A stretch of DNA of 64,000 nucleotides from positions 248,001 to 312,000 of the forward strand of contig JACRJX010000043.1 of the NCBI GenBank assembly GCA_016235595.1, given 5' to 3'. The first letter of the stretch is position 1; each line of letters begins with the position of its first letter. Below are positions 15,378 through 25,943 of this stretch, piece by piece. This DNA comes from Verrucomicrobiota bacterium. GTDB lineage: Bacteria > Verrucomicrobiota > Verrucomicrobiia > CAIQCK01. A model generated the notes under the pieces. The model saw only the letters and a program-made list of their open reading frames with translations, searched no databases and had not been told where the DNA came from. A program made the position numbers and the translations under genes.

Positions 15378-16769
15378 ATGCAAGACGCCCTTCTCATCAT
15401 CCTGCCTCTGATTGGGCTCATCGTCGGTGGCCTGGTCGGGTTCATCATCGCCGCGCGCAAAGGACGCGAAGCGCAGGCGCAGGCTGACGCCGCCGGCCGC
15501 ATTGAGGCCGAGTTGCGCGGACAGGTCCAGCAGCGCGACACCGAACTGGCCGCCACGCGCGAGAAGCTGGCCGCCGAGCAGCAGGGCCGCGTTGCCGCCG
15601 AGACGAAGGAGCAGAACGCTGCCGCGCGCCTCGTCGAGCAGCAGCAACAACAGGCGCAGGCGCTCGCTGACGTCAAGATCGCGCAGGACAAGGCGCTGGG
15701 CGATTTGCGTGACGCGTTTGCCGCGCTGTCGTTGAAGGCGCTGAAGGAAACGCAGCCAGAGTTCTTGCGGTTGGCCAACGAAACCTTCGAGAAACTGGCC
15801 AAGACGGCCGACGGCAACCTCAAAGCGCGGCAGGAGGCGATTGACGGTGTGATCAAGCCGCTCAAGGACCAGTTGGCCGAGTATCAGAAGCGGTTGCAGA
15901 CAGCGGAGCAGAAACAGACCGAGACGCTCGGCGCCGTCCGCCAGCAGCTCGAAACGCTCCAGAACCAGAGCCAGTCGCTCGCCAGCGAAACCAACCAGCT
16001 TCGGCGCGTGCTCAGTTCCAGCCAGGCGCGCGGCCGTTGGGGCGAGGAAACGCTGCACCGCGTCGTCGAGGCGGCGGGCATGAGCACCCACTGCGATTTC
16101 GTCGAGCAGACGGCCTCGGGTGACACACGCCCCGACCTGTTGGTGAAGCTGCCCGGCGACCGTGTGATCATCGTGGACTCGAAGGTGCCGGACCTTGAAT
16201 TCCTCGCCGCGCTCGGCACGGCCGACGAGACGACGCGCCGCGAGAAGCTCTCCGCCCATGCCGCGAAACTCAAAGGCACCATCCGCGATCTCGCCGCGCG
16301 CAACTATCCGAAGCAGTTCCCGGCCGCGCTCGACAAAGTCGTGCTCTTCGTGCCGGCGGAGTCGCTGCTGAGCGCCGCGCTGGAGGGCGACCCGAACCTC
16401 ATCGTGGACGCCGCCTCGCAGAGCATCCTGCTCGCGACGCCGTCATCGCTCATCGCGTTGCTCTACGCCGTGGCGATGAGTTGGCAGCAGGACGCGCAAA
16501 CACGCAACGCACGGGAGATCGGCGAGGTGGGCAAGGAACTTTTCGAACGCGTGACGAAGTTCATCGAGCATTTTGTTGGCATCCGCGAGGGGTTGGAGAA
16601 GGCCGGCAAGGCGTTTGATAACGCGCTCGGCTCGTATGAGCGCCGTGTGCGGCCCAGCGGCGAGAAGTTGATCAAACTCGCCGGCGGCTTGGCCGACGCG
16701 GAACTGCCGGAGATCAAGCCAGCCGAAACGATGCTGCGTCAACTGCCGGACGATCGACAGAGTGGCTGA
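15378..16769 (+). CDS. rmuC: RmuC-family DNA recombination-limiting protein
   Basis: A 463-residue protein. An N-terminal membrane helix (residues 3-24) is followed by a long coiled coil rich in Gln, Ala and Glu to about residue 190. The RmuC nuclease-like core then contains GRWGEETLHRVVEAAGM, TRPDLLVKLPGDRVIIVDSKVP, a PD-(D/E)xK-like arrangement, and FVPAESLLSAALE. RmuC limits inversion at short inverted repeats, which is relevant in a genome with many palindromes. The ATG at 15378 is chosen because the membrane helix starts there and GGAGACGACGAAAC precedes it. It stands alone after the GH38 gene. Confidence 0.9.
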   Translation: MQDALLIILPLIGLIVGGLVGFIIAARKGREAQAQADAAGRIEAELRGQVQQRDTELAATREKLAAEQQGRVAAETKEQNAAARLVEQQQQQAQALADVKIAQDKALGDLRDAFAALSLKALKETQPEFLRLANETFEKLAKTADGNLKARQEAIDGVIKPLKDQLAEYQKRLQTAEQKQTETLGAVRQQLETLQNQSQSLASETNQLRRVLSSSQARGRWGEETLHRVVEAAGMSTHCDFVEQTASGDTRPDLLVKLPGDRVIIVDSKVPDLEFLAALGTADETTRREKLSAHAAKLKGTIRDLAARNYPKQFPAALDKVVLFVPAESLLSAALEGDPNLIVDAASQSILLATPSSLIALLYAVAMSWQQDAQTRNAREIGEVGKELFERVTKFIEHFVGIREGLEKAGKAFDNALGSYERRVRPSGEKLIKLAGGLADAELPEIKPAETMLRQLPDDRQSG

Positions 16770-16833
16770 AGCGGCGACCCGCTTGTGGGCCGCCGCTGCC
16801 ACGGCAGAGAGGTTCTGATGTTGAAGTGCCGGA

Positions 16834-17814
16834 TTACGACGCGAGGCTCTTCATCATCGCGATCTCTTTCTTAAGCACGCCCACCTGTTGTTCCGGCGGG
16901 AAGTGTTTCAGGCACTCGTTTTCCAGACAGAGGTCAGCCTGATAGTTCACCTTGCGCAGGATCGCCACGACACGCTTGTAGTCAATGTCGCCGTCATAGA
17001 TCGGCGCGGAGTATTTGGCGTATTCCCAGCCGATGGGGCGGCGGACGTTGCGTTGGTCCTCCGGGTAGCGGACGCTCTTGCAATGCGTATGAACCACGCG
17101 CGGCGCGAACTTCTCGATGATGCCGTAGAGCGACTCCAACGGATGGCCGAACCAATAGAGGTTCAACGCGTCGAGCGTCAGGCCAAGCTGCGAAGAGCCA
17201 ACCTCGGCGAACATTTTCTCCAAAACGTCCGGGTTGTTGGTGAACCGGCCGTGGTTCTCAATGCCGTAGCGGACGGGCTTGCCGTCGGCAACTTCGCAGA
17301 TGGCTTTGCAGGCTTTGACGGCCACTGGCAGAAACTGGTCGATCGGCGTCTTGCGCGGCACCACATCGATGCGGATGATTTTGACCTTGAGTTGCTCCAT
17401 GGCCGGCAAGAGCTTTCGTATGCAGGCGACCTCCTCGTCCAGCTTTTCATCGAACTTGTTGTGCATGCAAAACGCGGTGATCGTGGCGTGGTTGGCGGCC
17501 AGATCGTCCGCGAGCATCTTCACACTGTCAGAGTCGACGAGACTGTATTTCTTGTCAGGATGGAAGAGGCTGGGGCAGAGCAGATCCAATGTGATGTCCA
17601 CCTCCAGGCAGGAAACCCCGATTTCCTTCATGGCGGCCCAGCAGTCGGGCTTGCCGGTGGTCTTGAGCAGGACGTCGCGGCTGGCGACGGCGAGGCGGCG
17701 GCGTTTCTCCGCGCCGTGGCAGAGGCTGCTTGTGAACGGCAATCCTGCGGCCAGCGCGAGGCCGGCGGTGGTGTGCAGGAAATGGCGGCGTGAAATGTGG
17801 TGATCGGTTTTCAT
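16834..17814 (-). CDS. Tat-exported sugar-phosphate isomerase/epimerase-like TIM-barrel protein
   Basis: A 326-residue protein of the xylose-isomerase-like TIM-barrel (AP endonuclease family 2) superfamily. The ATG at 17814 places the leader ISRRHFLHTTAGLALAAGLP at the N-terminus, a Tat signal. Barrel strands carrying metal ligands are recognisable: IGVSCLEVDITLD, RYGIENHGRFT (Glu on strand 5) and VHTHCKSVRY. Members isomerise or epimerise sugars or inositol derivatives with a divalent metal; the substrate is unknown. The gene is divergent from the ArsR-CobW unit. Two other members of the superfamily lie at 36162 and 61442, both without a leader, so this one probably serves a periplasmic step. 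Confidence 0.82.
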   Translation of the reverse strand: MKTDHHISRRHFLHTTAGLALAAGLPFTSSLCHGAEKRRRLAVASRDVLLKTTGKPDCWAAMKEIGVSCLEVDITLDLLCPSLFHPDKKYSLVDSDSVKMLADDLAANHATITAFCMHNKFDEKLDEEVACIRKLLPAMEQLKVKIIRIDVVPRKTPIDQFLPVAVKACKAICEVADGKPVRYGIENHGRFTNNPDVLEKMFAEVGSSQLGLTLDALNLYWFGHPLESLYGIIEKFAPRVVHTHCKSVRYPEDQRNVRRPIGWEYAKYSAPIYDGDIDYKRVVAILRKVNYQADLCLENECLKHFPPEQQVGVLKKEIAMMKSLAS

Positions 17815-17989
17815 GGCAAGGCTATTTGTCTTTATGTTCGGTTCTGGCTCAGGGTTCAACGGCTGTCGGACCTGCAAGTCTCTCACATAGTTTGAGCGAC
17901 CGCGCATCCTATGCTGACCCGTGTCCGTGCCGCTACACGAAAGTCTACGCGCACTGGTACTTTCCCGACGCAGGCAGGACGCCAGCCGC

Positions 17990-18017
17990 TTGCCTGTAAT
18001 GCGGAAATCGGTATGAT
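17990..18017 (+). promoter_or_regulatory. sigma-70-like promoter of the ArsR gene
   Basis: TTGCCT at 17990-17995 and TATGAT at 18012-18017 are separated by 16 bp. The predicted transcript starts at or within 2 bases of the ATG at 18025, implying a leaderless mRNA. Confidence 0.45.
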
Positions 18018-18024
18018 GACATCG

Positions 18025-18330
18025 ATGAGTGGCATCAACTGCATGGCCGTGTTGAAGGCGCTAAGCGAACCGACGCGGATGCGTATCGTCCGGTTGCTGC
18101 TAAAGCAGTCGCTTGGCGTGAACGACATTTCCGAGAACCTCGGCGTCTCCCAATACAACATCTCCAAACACCTGCGCATTCTGCGCGAAGCCGGCCTGCT
18201 GGAAACCGAGAAGAAAGGCAAACTCCGGCTCTACGGAATCGCCAGCGAACTGGCCGACCGCCTGGCATCGAACCGAAACGTGCTCGAACTCGACTGCTGT
18301 ACGTTCCGATTCGACAAGTTGCCGAAATAA
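18025..18330 (+). CDS. ArsR/SmtB-family transcriptional regulator
   Basis: A 101-residue winged-helix repressor: LKALSEPTRMRIVRLLL (helices 1-2) and VSQYNISKHLRILREAGLLE (helix-turn-helix with the recognition helix), then the beta wing LRLYGI. Typical members release DNA when metal or another small ligand binds. Cys residues at the N-terminus (SGINCMA) and in LELDCCTF near the C-terminus could be ligands, but no standard metal site is complete. The start at 18025 fits the promoter placed just before it; ATGs at 18013 and 18016 fall inside the predicted -10 box. It is followed after 75 bp by a CobW/COG0523 gene, a common pairing for metal or cobalamin homeostasis. Confidence 0.85.
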   Translation: MSGINCMAVLKALSEPTRMRIVRLLLKQSLGVNDISENLGVSQYNISKHLRILREAGLLETEKKGKLRLYGIASELADRLASNRNVLELDCCTFRFDKLPK

Positions 18331-18368
18331 TTCCCCTGCAACATTTCCCTTGCCCTGCGGTGTTGATA

Positions 18369-18386
18369 TATGCCAATACAGGCATA
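18369..18386. promoter_or_regulatory. palindromic candidate operator in front of the CobW gene
   Basis: TATGCC-AATACA-GGCATA is a perfect inverted repeat with 6-bp arms. Outside it lie TTGA (18363-18366) and TTCAA (18389-18393), extending the symmetry imperfectly. It sits 20 bp before the CobW start codon and just after the ArsR gene, as expected for an ArsR-family operator. Binding is inferred only. Confidence 0.45.
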
Positions 18387-18405
18387 CGTTCAAACAAAGA
18401 ACTTC

Positions 18406-19551
18406 ATGAAACCATCGGCAGCTTCCGGCTCCATACAAACCAAGGCCCGCTACATCATGATCGGCGGTTTCCTCGGCGCGGGCAAGACCACCGCCGTCGG
18501 AAAGCTTGCGCGACAGCTCACCGACCGCGGCCTGCGCGTCGGCCTCATCACCAACGACCAGGGCCGCGAGTTGGTGGACACGCTGACGCTGCGGTCGCAG
18601 GGTTTTGAGACGGCGGAGATTCTCGGCGGCTGCTTCTGCTGCCGGTTCAACTCGCTGGTTGAAGCATCGCAAAAGCTCTCGACCCAGGCGCGGCCCGACG
18701 TGTTCATCGCCGAGCCGGTTGGCAGTTGCACCGACCTCGTGGCCACCGTCACCTATCCGCTGCGGCGTCTCTACGGCAACGACTTCACCGTCGCGCCTGT
18801 CAGCGTGCTGGTGGACCCGATTCGCGCGCTCCGCGTGCTCGGCGTGGAAAAAGGCGGCGGTTTCTCTGAAAAAGTGGCCTACATTTATGCCAAGCAGCTT
18901 GAGGAAGCCGACCTGATCGTCATCAACAAGAGCGACCTTCTGGACACGGCGCGTCTGGAGACATTGCGGAAGGCGCTCGTCGCGAAGTTTCCACAGAAGG
19001 AGATCATGGTCGTGTCGGTGCGCAACGGCGTGAATCTCGACGCGTGGTTTGCGCGGCTCACGAGCGAGACGCAAACCGCGCAGCGGACGATGGAGGTGGA
19101 TTACGACCTCTATGCCGACGGCGAGGCGCTGATGGGCTGGCTCAACTGTACCGTCCAACTCACGGCTGAACAACTTTTTGACGCCGACAGTTTGCTGCAA
19201 CAGCTCGCGGGCGAGATTCAAAAACGGCTGCAGGCGCAGCAGACCGAGATCGCGCATCTCAAGATAACCTTCAGCGCCGGCGGGAGCGCGGGCCACGTGG
19301 CAGTGGCAAACCTGGTGCGGAACGATTTCGTGCCGGAACTGTCCCTGAAATTGGACGAGCCGGTCAAGGGTGGTGAACTGATCGTCAACCTGCGTGCCGA
19401 AGCCCCGCCCGACACGCTCGCCGCCGCCGTCAAGGAATCGGTGCCGGCGGTGATTGCGAAGTTCCCGACATTACACGCGAAGCTCGATCATCTGGAGCAT
19501 TTCCGCCCTGGCCGGCCGAACCCGACCCATCGGGACAGACGAGTGATCTGA
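18406..19551 (+). CDS. CobW/COG0523-family GTP-dependent metallochaperone
   Basis: A 381-residue G3E GTPase. The Walker A motif GGFLGAGKTT is at residues 20-29, the metal-binding CxCC motif (GGCFCC, Cys76, Cys78, Cys79) matches the COG0523 signature, AEPVGSCTDL corresponds to the switch region, and VINKSDL is the base-recognition motif. The C-terminal CobW domain is diverged. These proteins hand zinc, cobalt, iron or nickel to target enzymes; CobW itself is linked to cobalamin synthesis. The ATG at 18406 is used because the upstream in-frame codons run through the palindromic operator. The ArsR gene in front suggests metal-dependent control, but the metal cannot be read from the sequence. Confidence 0.87.
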   Translation: MKPSAASGSIQTKARYIMIGGFLGAGKTTAVGKLARQLTDRGLRVGLITNDQGRELVDTLTLRSQGFETAEILGGCFCCRFNSLVEASQKLSTQARPDVFIAEPVGSCTDLVATVTYPLRRLYGNDFTVAPVSVLVDPIRALRVLGVEKGGGFSEKVAYIYAKQLEEADLIVINKSDLLDTARLETLRKALVAKFPQKEIMVVSVRNGVNLDAWFARLTSETQTAQRTMEVDYDLYADGEALMGWLNCTVQLTAEQLFDADSLLQQLAGEIQKRLQAQQTEIAHLKITFSAGGSAGHVAVANLVRNDFVPELSLKLDEPVKGGELIVNLRAEAPPDTLAAAVKESVPAVIAKFPTLHAKLDHLEHFRPGRPNPTHRDRRVI

Positions 19552-19571
19552 ACGATGCGCGGGATCCTCCG

Positions 19572-20381
19572 ATGAACCGATTCCCGAAATGGTGGACAGG
19601 CGAATTCTTCGGCACGTTTCTGCTCGTTTTCTTCGGCTGTGGCAGCGTTTGCGCCGCGGTGACGACCCACGCTCAGGTGGGCGTGTTTCAGGTCGCCATC
19701 GTGTGGGGACTCGGTATTGCGATTGCCATCTACCTGACGGGCGCGTTGAGCGGAGCGCATCTCAACCCCGCCGTGACGTTGAGCATGGCGGTGTGGTCGG
19801 GCTTCCCGAAAGCGCGCGTGTTGCCTTACATTGCCACGCAATTGCTCGGTGCGTTTGCGGCGTCAGCAGTGCTTTACTTCGTGTTCGGCGACGCACTGCG
19901 CACATTTGAGAAAGCCAACGGCATCGTGCGCGGCGCCCCGAGCAGCGAGGCCAGCGCAATGGTCTTCGGCGAGTTTTATCCAAGCCCCGGGGGCAAGCCG
20001 CTCACCGGCGAAGCGCGGGCACGCATGAGCGCGCCGGCGGCGTTTGGCGCGGAGGTCATCGGCACGGCGGTGCTGCTGCTCGTCATCTTCTGCGTGACGG
20101 ACGAGTGCAACAGCGCGCGCCCGCAAATTCTCGCCGCCGCAACCGTCGGATTGACGGTGACTCTGCTGATCTCGCTGCTGGGGCCGTTAACGATGGCGTG
20201 CTTCAACCCGGCGCGCGATTTCGCGCCACGCGTGTTCTCCTCGCTGATGGGTTGGGGCGCCGTGCCGTTCACAGTCAACGGCCATGGTTGGTTCACGGTT
20301 TATATCATTGCGCCGCTGCTGGGCGGTTTTCTTGGCGGCGGCATTTATCGCGCTTTCTTCAAGCGCGCTTACGGCGGCTGA
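19572..20381 (+). CDS. glycerol facilitator-like aquaglyceroporin (MIP family)
   Basis: A 269-residue channel with six membrane helices and the two half-helices of the MIP fold. The two NPA motifs are at Asn65 (SGAHLNPAVT) and Asn212 (CFNPARDFAPR). Asp216 directly after the second NPA-Arg is the mark of the glycerol-conducting GlpF branch rather than water-only aquaporins. A long loop at residues 115-155 is present, as in GlpF. It should let glycerol and similar small neutral solutes cross the cytoplasmic membrane. No glycerol kinase or dehydrogenase is adjacent; it follows the CobW gene by 20 bp and may simply be co-transcribed. Confidence 0.9.
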   Translation: MNRFPKWWTGEFFGTFLLVFFGCGSVCAAVTTHAQVGVFQVAIVWGLGIAIAIYLTGALSGAHLNPAVTLSMAVWSGFPKARVLPYIATQLLGAFAASAVLYFVFGDALRTFEKANGIVRGAPSSEASAMVFGEFYPSPGGKPLTGEARARMSAPAAFGAEVIGTAVLLLVIFCVTDECNSARPQILAAATVGLTVTLLISLLGPLTMACFNPARDFAPRVFSSLMGWGAVPFTVNGHGWFTVYIIAPLLGGFLGGGIYRAFFKRAYGG

Positions 20382-20467
20382 AAACTCCGGGGTCTCGCCG
20401 ACGGAAAATGTGTCGTTAATTGAGGGGCGCTCCACTACAGTATCAGCTATAGCGGATATTGGACGAA

Positions 20468-23167
20468 GTGACATCGCTCGAAGGACAACAGTTTCATGAC
20501 TACGAAGTGCTGACCTTGCTTGGACGGGGAAGCGTGGGCGCTGTCTATAAAGCGCGGCAAGTCACGCTGGACCGTCTGGTGTCGTTGAAAGTGTTGTTGC
20601 CGGGGCTTTCGCAGGATCGCGAGTTCATCGCCCGGTTCAAACAGGAAGCCATCGCCGCCGCCAGGCTCAATCACCCCAATCTCGTGCAGGTGTATTCCGC
20701 CGGCGAATGCGACGGCTTGTTCTATCTCTCGATGGAGTTCATCGAGGGCGATTCACTGCAGCAGCGGCTCGAACACTCGGGACGGCTGGACATCCAGCAA
20801 TCGCTGGCGACCTGCTACTACGTGGCGCACGCGTTGGACGAGGCGTGGCAGCGGGGCACGCTGATCCACCGCGCAATCCAACCGAGCAACATCTATCTCT
20901 CACGGCACGGCGAAGTGAAACTGGGCGATCTCGGCGTGGCGAAACCCGCGGGCGCGGCGTTCATCGGAGACGGCGGCAAGCCGTATTACATCAGCCCGGA
21001 GCAGGTGCGCGGTGAATCGAACATTGACCTGCGCTCGGACATCTACAGCCTGGGCTGTGTGCTTTATCACATGCTCGCCGGCCAGCCGCCCTATGACGGG
21101 CGGACGGCAAGAGCGGTGATGCAAAAGCACGCCGACGATCCGACGCCGACGATCACAAAGACATGGCCGGAGTGTCCTGCGCAGGTGGCGTTGCTGTTGA
21201 GCAAAATGATGGCGAAGGACCCGGCGGCGCGGTATCAGGACTACGCGGAGTTGATCGCCGACCTCGTGCGCGTCAGCGAACAGTTGGGACTGGCTCCGGC
21301 CGGCTCGGCACAACTTGTCGCGCCGAAGACTCCGCGGGCGGTGAAACCCGCCACCGCGAGGACTGCTGCCAGCGCATCCCGGGGACCCTCCTCGTCCATT
21401 TTCATGGTGGCGAGCGTCGTCATCATTGCGGCGGTCGTTGTGATGGTCTGGGCGCCGTGGAAAGAGCGTGGAACGTCGGGCGCGAAGCGCGAAACATCGA
21501 AGGCGGCGCAGTCGCAGCGGGTTGACAGGGAAGACGCGAAGGCGCAAAGCGAGGCTGCCAAGGGCCAGCCTGCGTTGCCGAAGCAGGCCACGCCGCTGAC
21601 ATCCGCTCCCGAACCTTCAGTCGCGCGTCACGGTTCATCCGTCGCCTCCGCCTCCGACGCTTGGGCTGCTTCGATTGCCTCGCTTGCGCCCGAAGAACGA
21701 ATACAGCGCGTCGTGGTGAGGTTGAAGGAACTGAATCCCGGCTACGACGGGCAGGAGAAGCACAAAATCGCCGACGGCCGGGTGACTGAACTGACGCTTT
21801 CCTCCGGGGTCATCAAAGACCTTTCGCCTGTCCGGGCGCTGACCGGTTTGCAGAAACTAGTTTGCAGTGGCACGAGGACCAAGGGAGCGCTCAGCGACCT
21901 GTCGCCACTGCACGGCATGACGCTGACCAGCCTGCGCTGTCCCAACTGCCAGGTGACCGACCTTTCGCCGTTGCGCGGGATGCCGCTGGAACACTTGAGC
22001 CTCGTCGGCAATCCCCTCAGCGATCTCCAGTCACTGGTTGGCAAACCACTGACGCAGCTGTTTCTGGCCGGCACACAGGTCAACGATCTCTCGCCGTTGA
22101 AAGGCATGCCGTTGAGCGACCTGTATCTGGAAGGCACCCGGGTCGTTGACCTTTCGCCGCTGCGCGGAATGCCGTTGTCACGGTTGAGCCTGACCCAAAC
22201 GCTGGTGGCTGACCTGACGCCCATTCAGGATGCGCCTCTGACGTTCCTGAACATCAGTGGCACAGCCGTCAAAGACCTTTCGCCGGTGGCCAAAATGCCG
22301 TTGCGTTACTTGATCTGCGACATGGCCGCCGCCGGAAACAAGCAGACGGTGCAAATGTTGATGGCCATGACCACGCTGCAAAAAGTCAACGGCAAGTCCG
22401 TCAACGACTTCATCCAGGCCGTAAACGCCGCAGCGGCCATGGCACCTCAGCCGGATCAAACGGCGCAGGCCGCCCCTCCGGCACAGCCATCCGATCCGTT
22501 TGTGACCGCCGTGGCTGCGATGCCGGCCGAGCAACAAGTGGACGCTGTGATCGCCAAGCTGCGCGAGATCAACCCGCGCTTCGACACCCGCGAACAGCAC
22601 CGGGTCACCAGCGGCACAGTGACGGACCTGACGGTTTCCACGGCGGCCATGACCGACATTTCGCCCGTGCGCGCGCTGGTCAAACTCCAAAGGCTCTCAT
22701 TGGCACCTTGGGCTGGCCAGGCTCGCGGCGCGCTGACGGACCTTACGCCGCTGAAGGGACTGCCACTTGCCGGACTGTGGTGTCACAACACGCAGGTGGC
22801 CGACCTCGCGCCGTTGCGCGACATGCCGCTGACCGTGCTGACGTGCGACGGCACGGCGGTGCGCGACCTCGCGCCGTTGCGCGGCATGAAACTGACCGTC
22901 TTCGGGTGCAGCAACACCGCCGTGGACGATCTTGCGCCGTTGGAAGGCATGCCGCTGACCGTCCTTTGGTGCAACAACACCAAGGTCACAGACCTCTCGC
23001 CCTTGAAAGGCATGCCGCTGAAGGAACTCCGCTGCGACTTCGACAAGGACCGTGACGCACTCATCCTCGACGGCATCGCCACGCTGGAGAAAATCAACGA
23101 CATCCCCGCCGCCTCCTTCTGGACGAAAGTGGGCCCCATCGTGCTGAAATCCGGCGGCCGGCGTTGA
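20468..23167 (+). CDS. membrane-anchored pseudokinase with two leucine-rich repeat modules
   Basis: An 899-residue protein. Residues 1-270 are a Ser/Thr kinase fold: glycine loop LLGRGSVGAVYKA, SLKVL with the ATP-binding Lys, LGDLGVAK with the metal Asp, and YISPEQ. The catalytic loop reads HRAIQPSN: Ala136 replaces the catalytic Asp and Gln138 the Lys of HRDIKPxN, so phosphotransfer is unlikely. A membrane helix lies at about 310-330. Outside it, two copies of a module (about 397-650 and 677-890) each have a helical cap ending in LNP or INP, then leucine-rich repeats of exactly 21 residues (D-L-S/T/A-P-L-x-G-M-P-L ... T-x-V). GTG at 20468 is the preferred start; a TTG 9 bp upstream is possible. 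Confidence 0.88.
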   Translation: MTSLEGQQFHDYEVLTLLGRGSVGAVYKARQVTLDRLVSLKVLLPGLSQDREFIARFKQEAIAAARLNHPNLVQVYSAGECDGLFYLSMEFIEGDSLQQRLEHSGRLDIQQSLATCYYVAHALDEAWQRGTLIHRAIQPSNIYLSRHGEVKLGDLGVAKPAGAAFIGDGGKPYYISPEQVRGESNIDLRSDIYSLGCVLYHMLAGQPPYDGRTARAVMQKHADDPTPTITKTWPECPAQVALLLSKMMAKDPAARYQDYAELIADLVRVSEQLGLAPAGSAQLVAPKTPRAVKPATARTAASASRGPSSSIFMVASVVIIAAVVVMVWAPWKERGTSGAKRETSKAAQSQRVDREDAKAQSEAAKGQPALPKQATPLTSAPEPSVARHGSSVASASDAWAASIASLAPEERIQRVVVRLKELNPGYDGQEKHKIADGRVTELTLSSGVIKDLSPVRALTGLQKLVCSGTRTKGALSDLSPLHGMTLTSLRCPNCQVTDLSPLRGMPLEHLSLVGNPLSDLQSLVGKPLTQLFLAGTQVNDLSPLKGMPLSDLYLEGTRVVDLSPLRGMPLSRLSLTQTLVADLTPIQDAPLTFLNISGTAVKDLSPVAKMPLRYLICDMAAAGNKQTVQMLMAMTTLQKVNGKSVNDFIQAVNAAAAMAPQPDQTAQAAPPAQPSDPFVTAVAAMPAEQQVDAVIAKLREINPRFDTREQHRVTSGTVTDLTVSTAAMTDISPVRALVKLQRLSLAPWAGQARGALTDLTPLKGLPLAGLWCHNTQVADLAPLRDMPLTVLTCDGTAVRDLAPLRGMKLTVFGCSNTAVDDLAPLEGMPLTVLWCNNTKVTDLSPLKGMPLKELRCDFDKDRDALILDGIATLEKINDIPAASFWTKVGPIVLKSGGRR

Positions 23168-23226
23168 TCGAGCACCTTTGAAAAGGGCCAAATACCGGGC
23201 GAATCTCTTCGTTGTTCAGACACCGT

Positions 23227-23254
23227 TTGACTTCGCGGCGTCCACCGCTATGAT
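23227..23254 (+). promoter_or_regulatory. sigma-70-like promoter of purFM
   Basis: TTGACT at 23227-23232 and TATGAT at 23249-23254 with a 16-bp spacer. The expected start near 23261 leaves a leader of about 9 bases before the purF ATG at 23270, with no ribosome-binding site in it. Confidence 0.6.
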
Positions 23255-23269
23255 GACCATGTCTCCCTA

Positions 23270-24813
<1,544 letters not shown>

Positions 24814-24817
<4 letters not shown>

Positions 24818-25854
24818 AAAATTCTTCCGCTTACGCTGCCGCCGGCGTCAACATCGCCCTCGGTGACGCCCTCAAATCCAAGCTCCCCCAGCTTGTCGCC
24901 CGCACGCGCCAGCCCGGCTGCCTCGGCAAGATCGGCGGCTTCGGCGGCCTCTTCGAGCTGGACACGAAACAATACCGCCGCCCCGTGCTCGTTAGCAGCG
25001 CGGACGGCGTTGGTACCAAGCTGAAGATCGCTGTCATGACCGGCCGCCACGACACCGTCGGCCAGGATCTCGTCAACCATTGCATCAACGACATCGCCGT
25101 GCTCGGTTCCAAGCCGATCTACTTCCTCGACTACATTGGCATGGGCAAGCTGGAGCCGACGGTATTCCATCAGCTCATTGCCGGTCTCGCCAAAGCCTGT
25201 GCTGCGGCCAAGTGCGCTCTCATTGGTGGCGAGACCGCGCAGTTGCCCGACATGTATGCGCCCGGCGAATACGACCTTGCCGGCACCATCGTCGGCGTCA
25301 TCGAGCGCGACCGCATCCTCGATGGCAGTCGCATCCGCCCCGGCGACGCCATCATTGGCCTGCCCAGCACGGGTCTCCACACCAACGGCTACACGCTCGC
25401 CCGGAAGATTCTCTTCGGCGAACTCGGCTACCGTTTCGACGACCGGTTGGAGGAACTCGGCTGCACCATTGCTGACGAACTGCTGAAGGTCCACCGCAAC
25501 TACGGCCCGCTCATCCTGAAATTGCGCGACAAGAAATCGCCGCTGGCCGACGCGCTCAAAGGCTGCGCCCACATCACCGGCGGCGGTTTCACCGGCAACA
25601 TCCCGCGCATCCTGCCGAAGACCGTGGACGCCGTCATCCGCCGCGGCTCGTGGCCCGTGCTGCCAATCTTCTCCATTCTCCAATCCGGCGGCAACGTCAG
25701 CGACGAGGAAATGCACGAGGTCTTTAACATGGGCATTGGCATGGTCTTCGTCGTCGCTGCGAGCAAAGCCGACGCTGTTCGCCGCGCCTGCGGCAAAGGC
25801 GCACAGTTCGTCGGCGAGATCGTGAAGGGCAAAGGCATCTGCCGGTTGCAGTGA
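24814..25854 (+). CDS. purM: phosphoribosylformylglycinamidine cyclo-ligase (AIR synthetase)
   Basis: A 346-residue ATP-dependent enzyme closing the imidazole ring in the fifth step of purine synthesis. Recognisable blocks are YAAAGVNIALGD at the N-terminus, VSSADGVGTKLKIA (ATP and metal-binding loop), NHCINDIAVLGSKPIYFLDYI, LIGGETAQLPDMY, and ITGGGFTGNIPRILP in the C-terminal domain. Length and order are normal for the family. It overlaps purF by 4 bp (ATGA), so the two are translationally coupled. No other pur genes are adjacent in the window. Confidence 0.96.
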
Positions 25855-25943
25855 GCAGCGCAGGCATCCTTGCCTGCGGTGTTTGCCGATACCGCGAGCC
25901 GTTGCAGGCGAAGATACCTGTGCTACGGTTCAAGAGACGTCCA

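Noticed and set aside
12720..16259. A 1179-codon open frame on the minus strand, antisense to the GH38 and rmuC genes
   Set aside because: Its composition is the Arg/Ala/Gly/Leu mixture typical of antisense frames in GC-rich DNA, it has no domain, and both sense-strand genes are clear.
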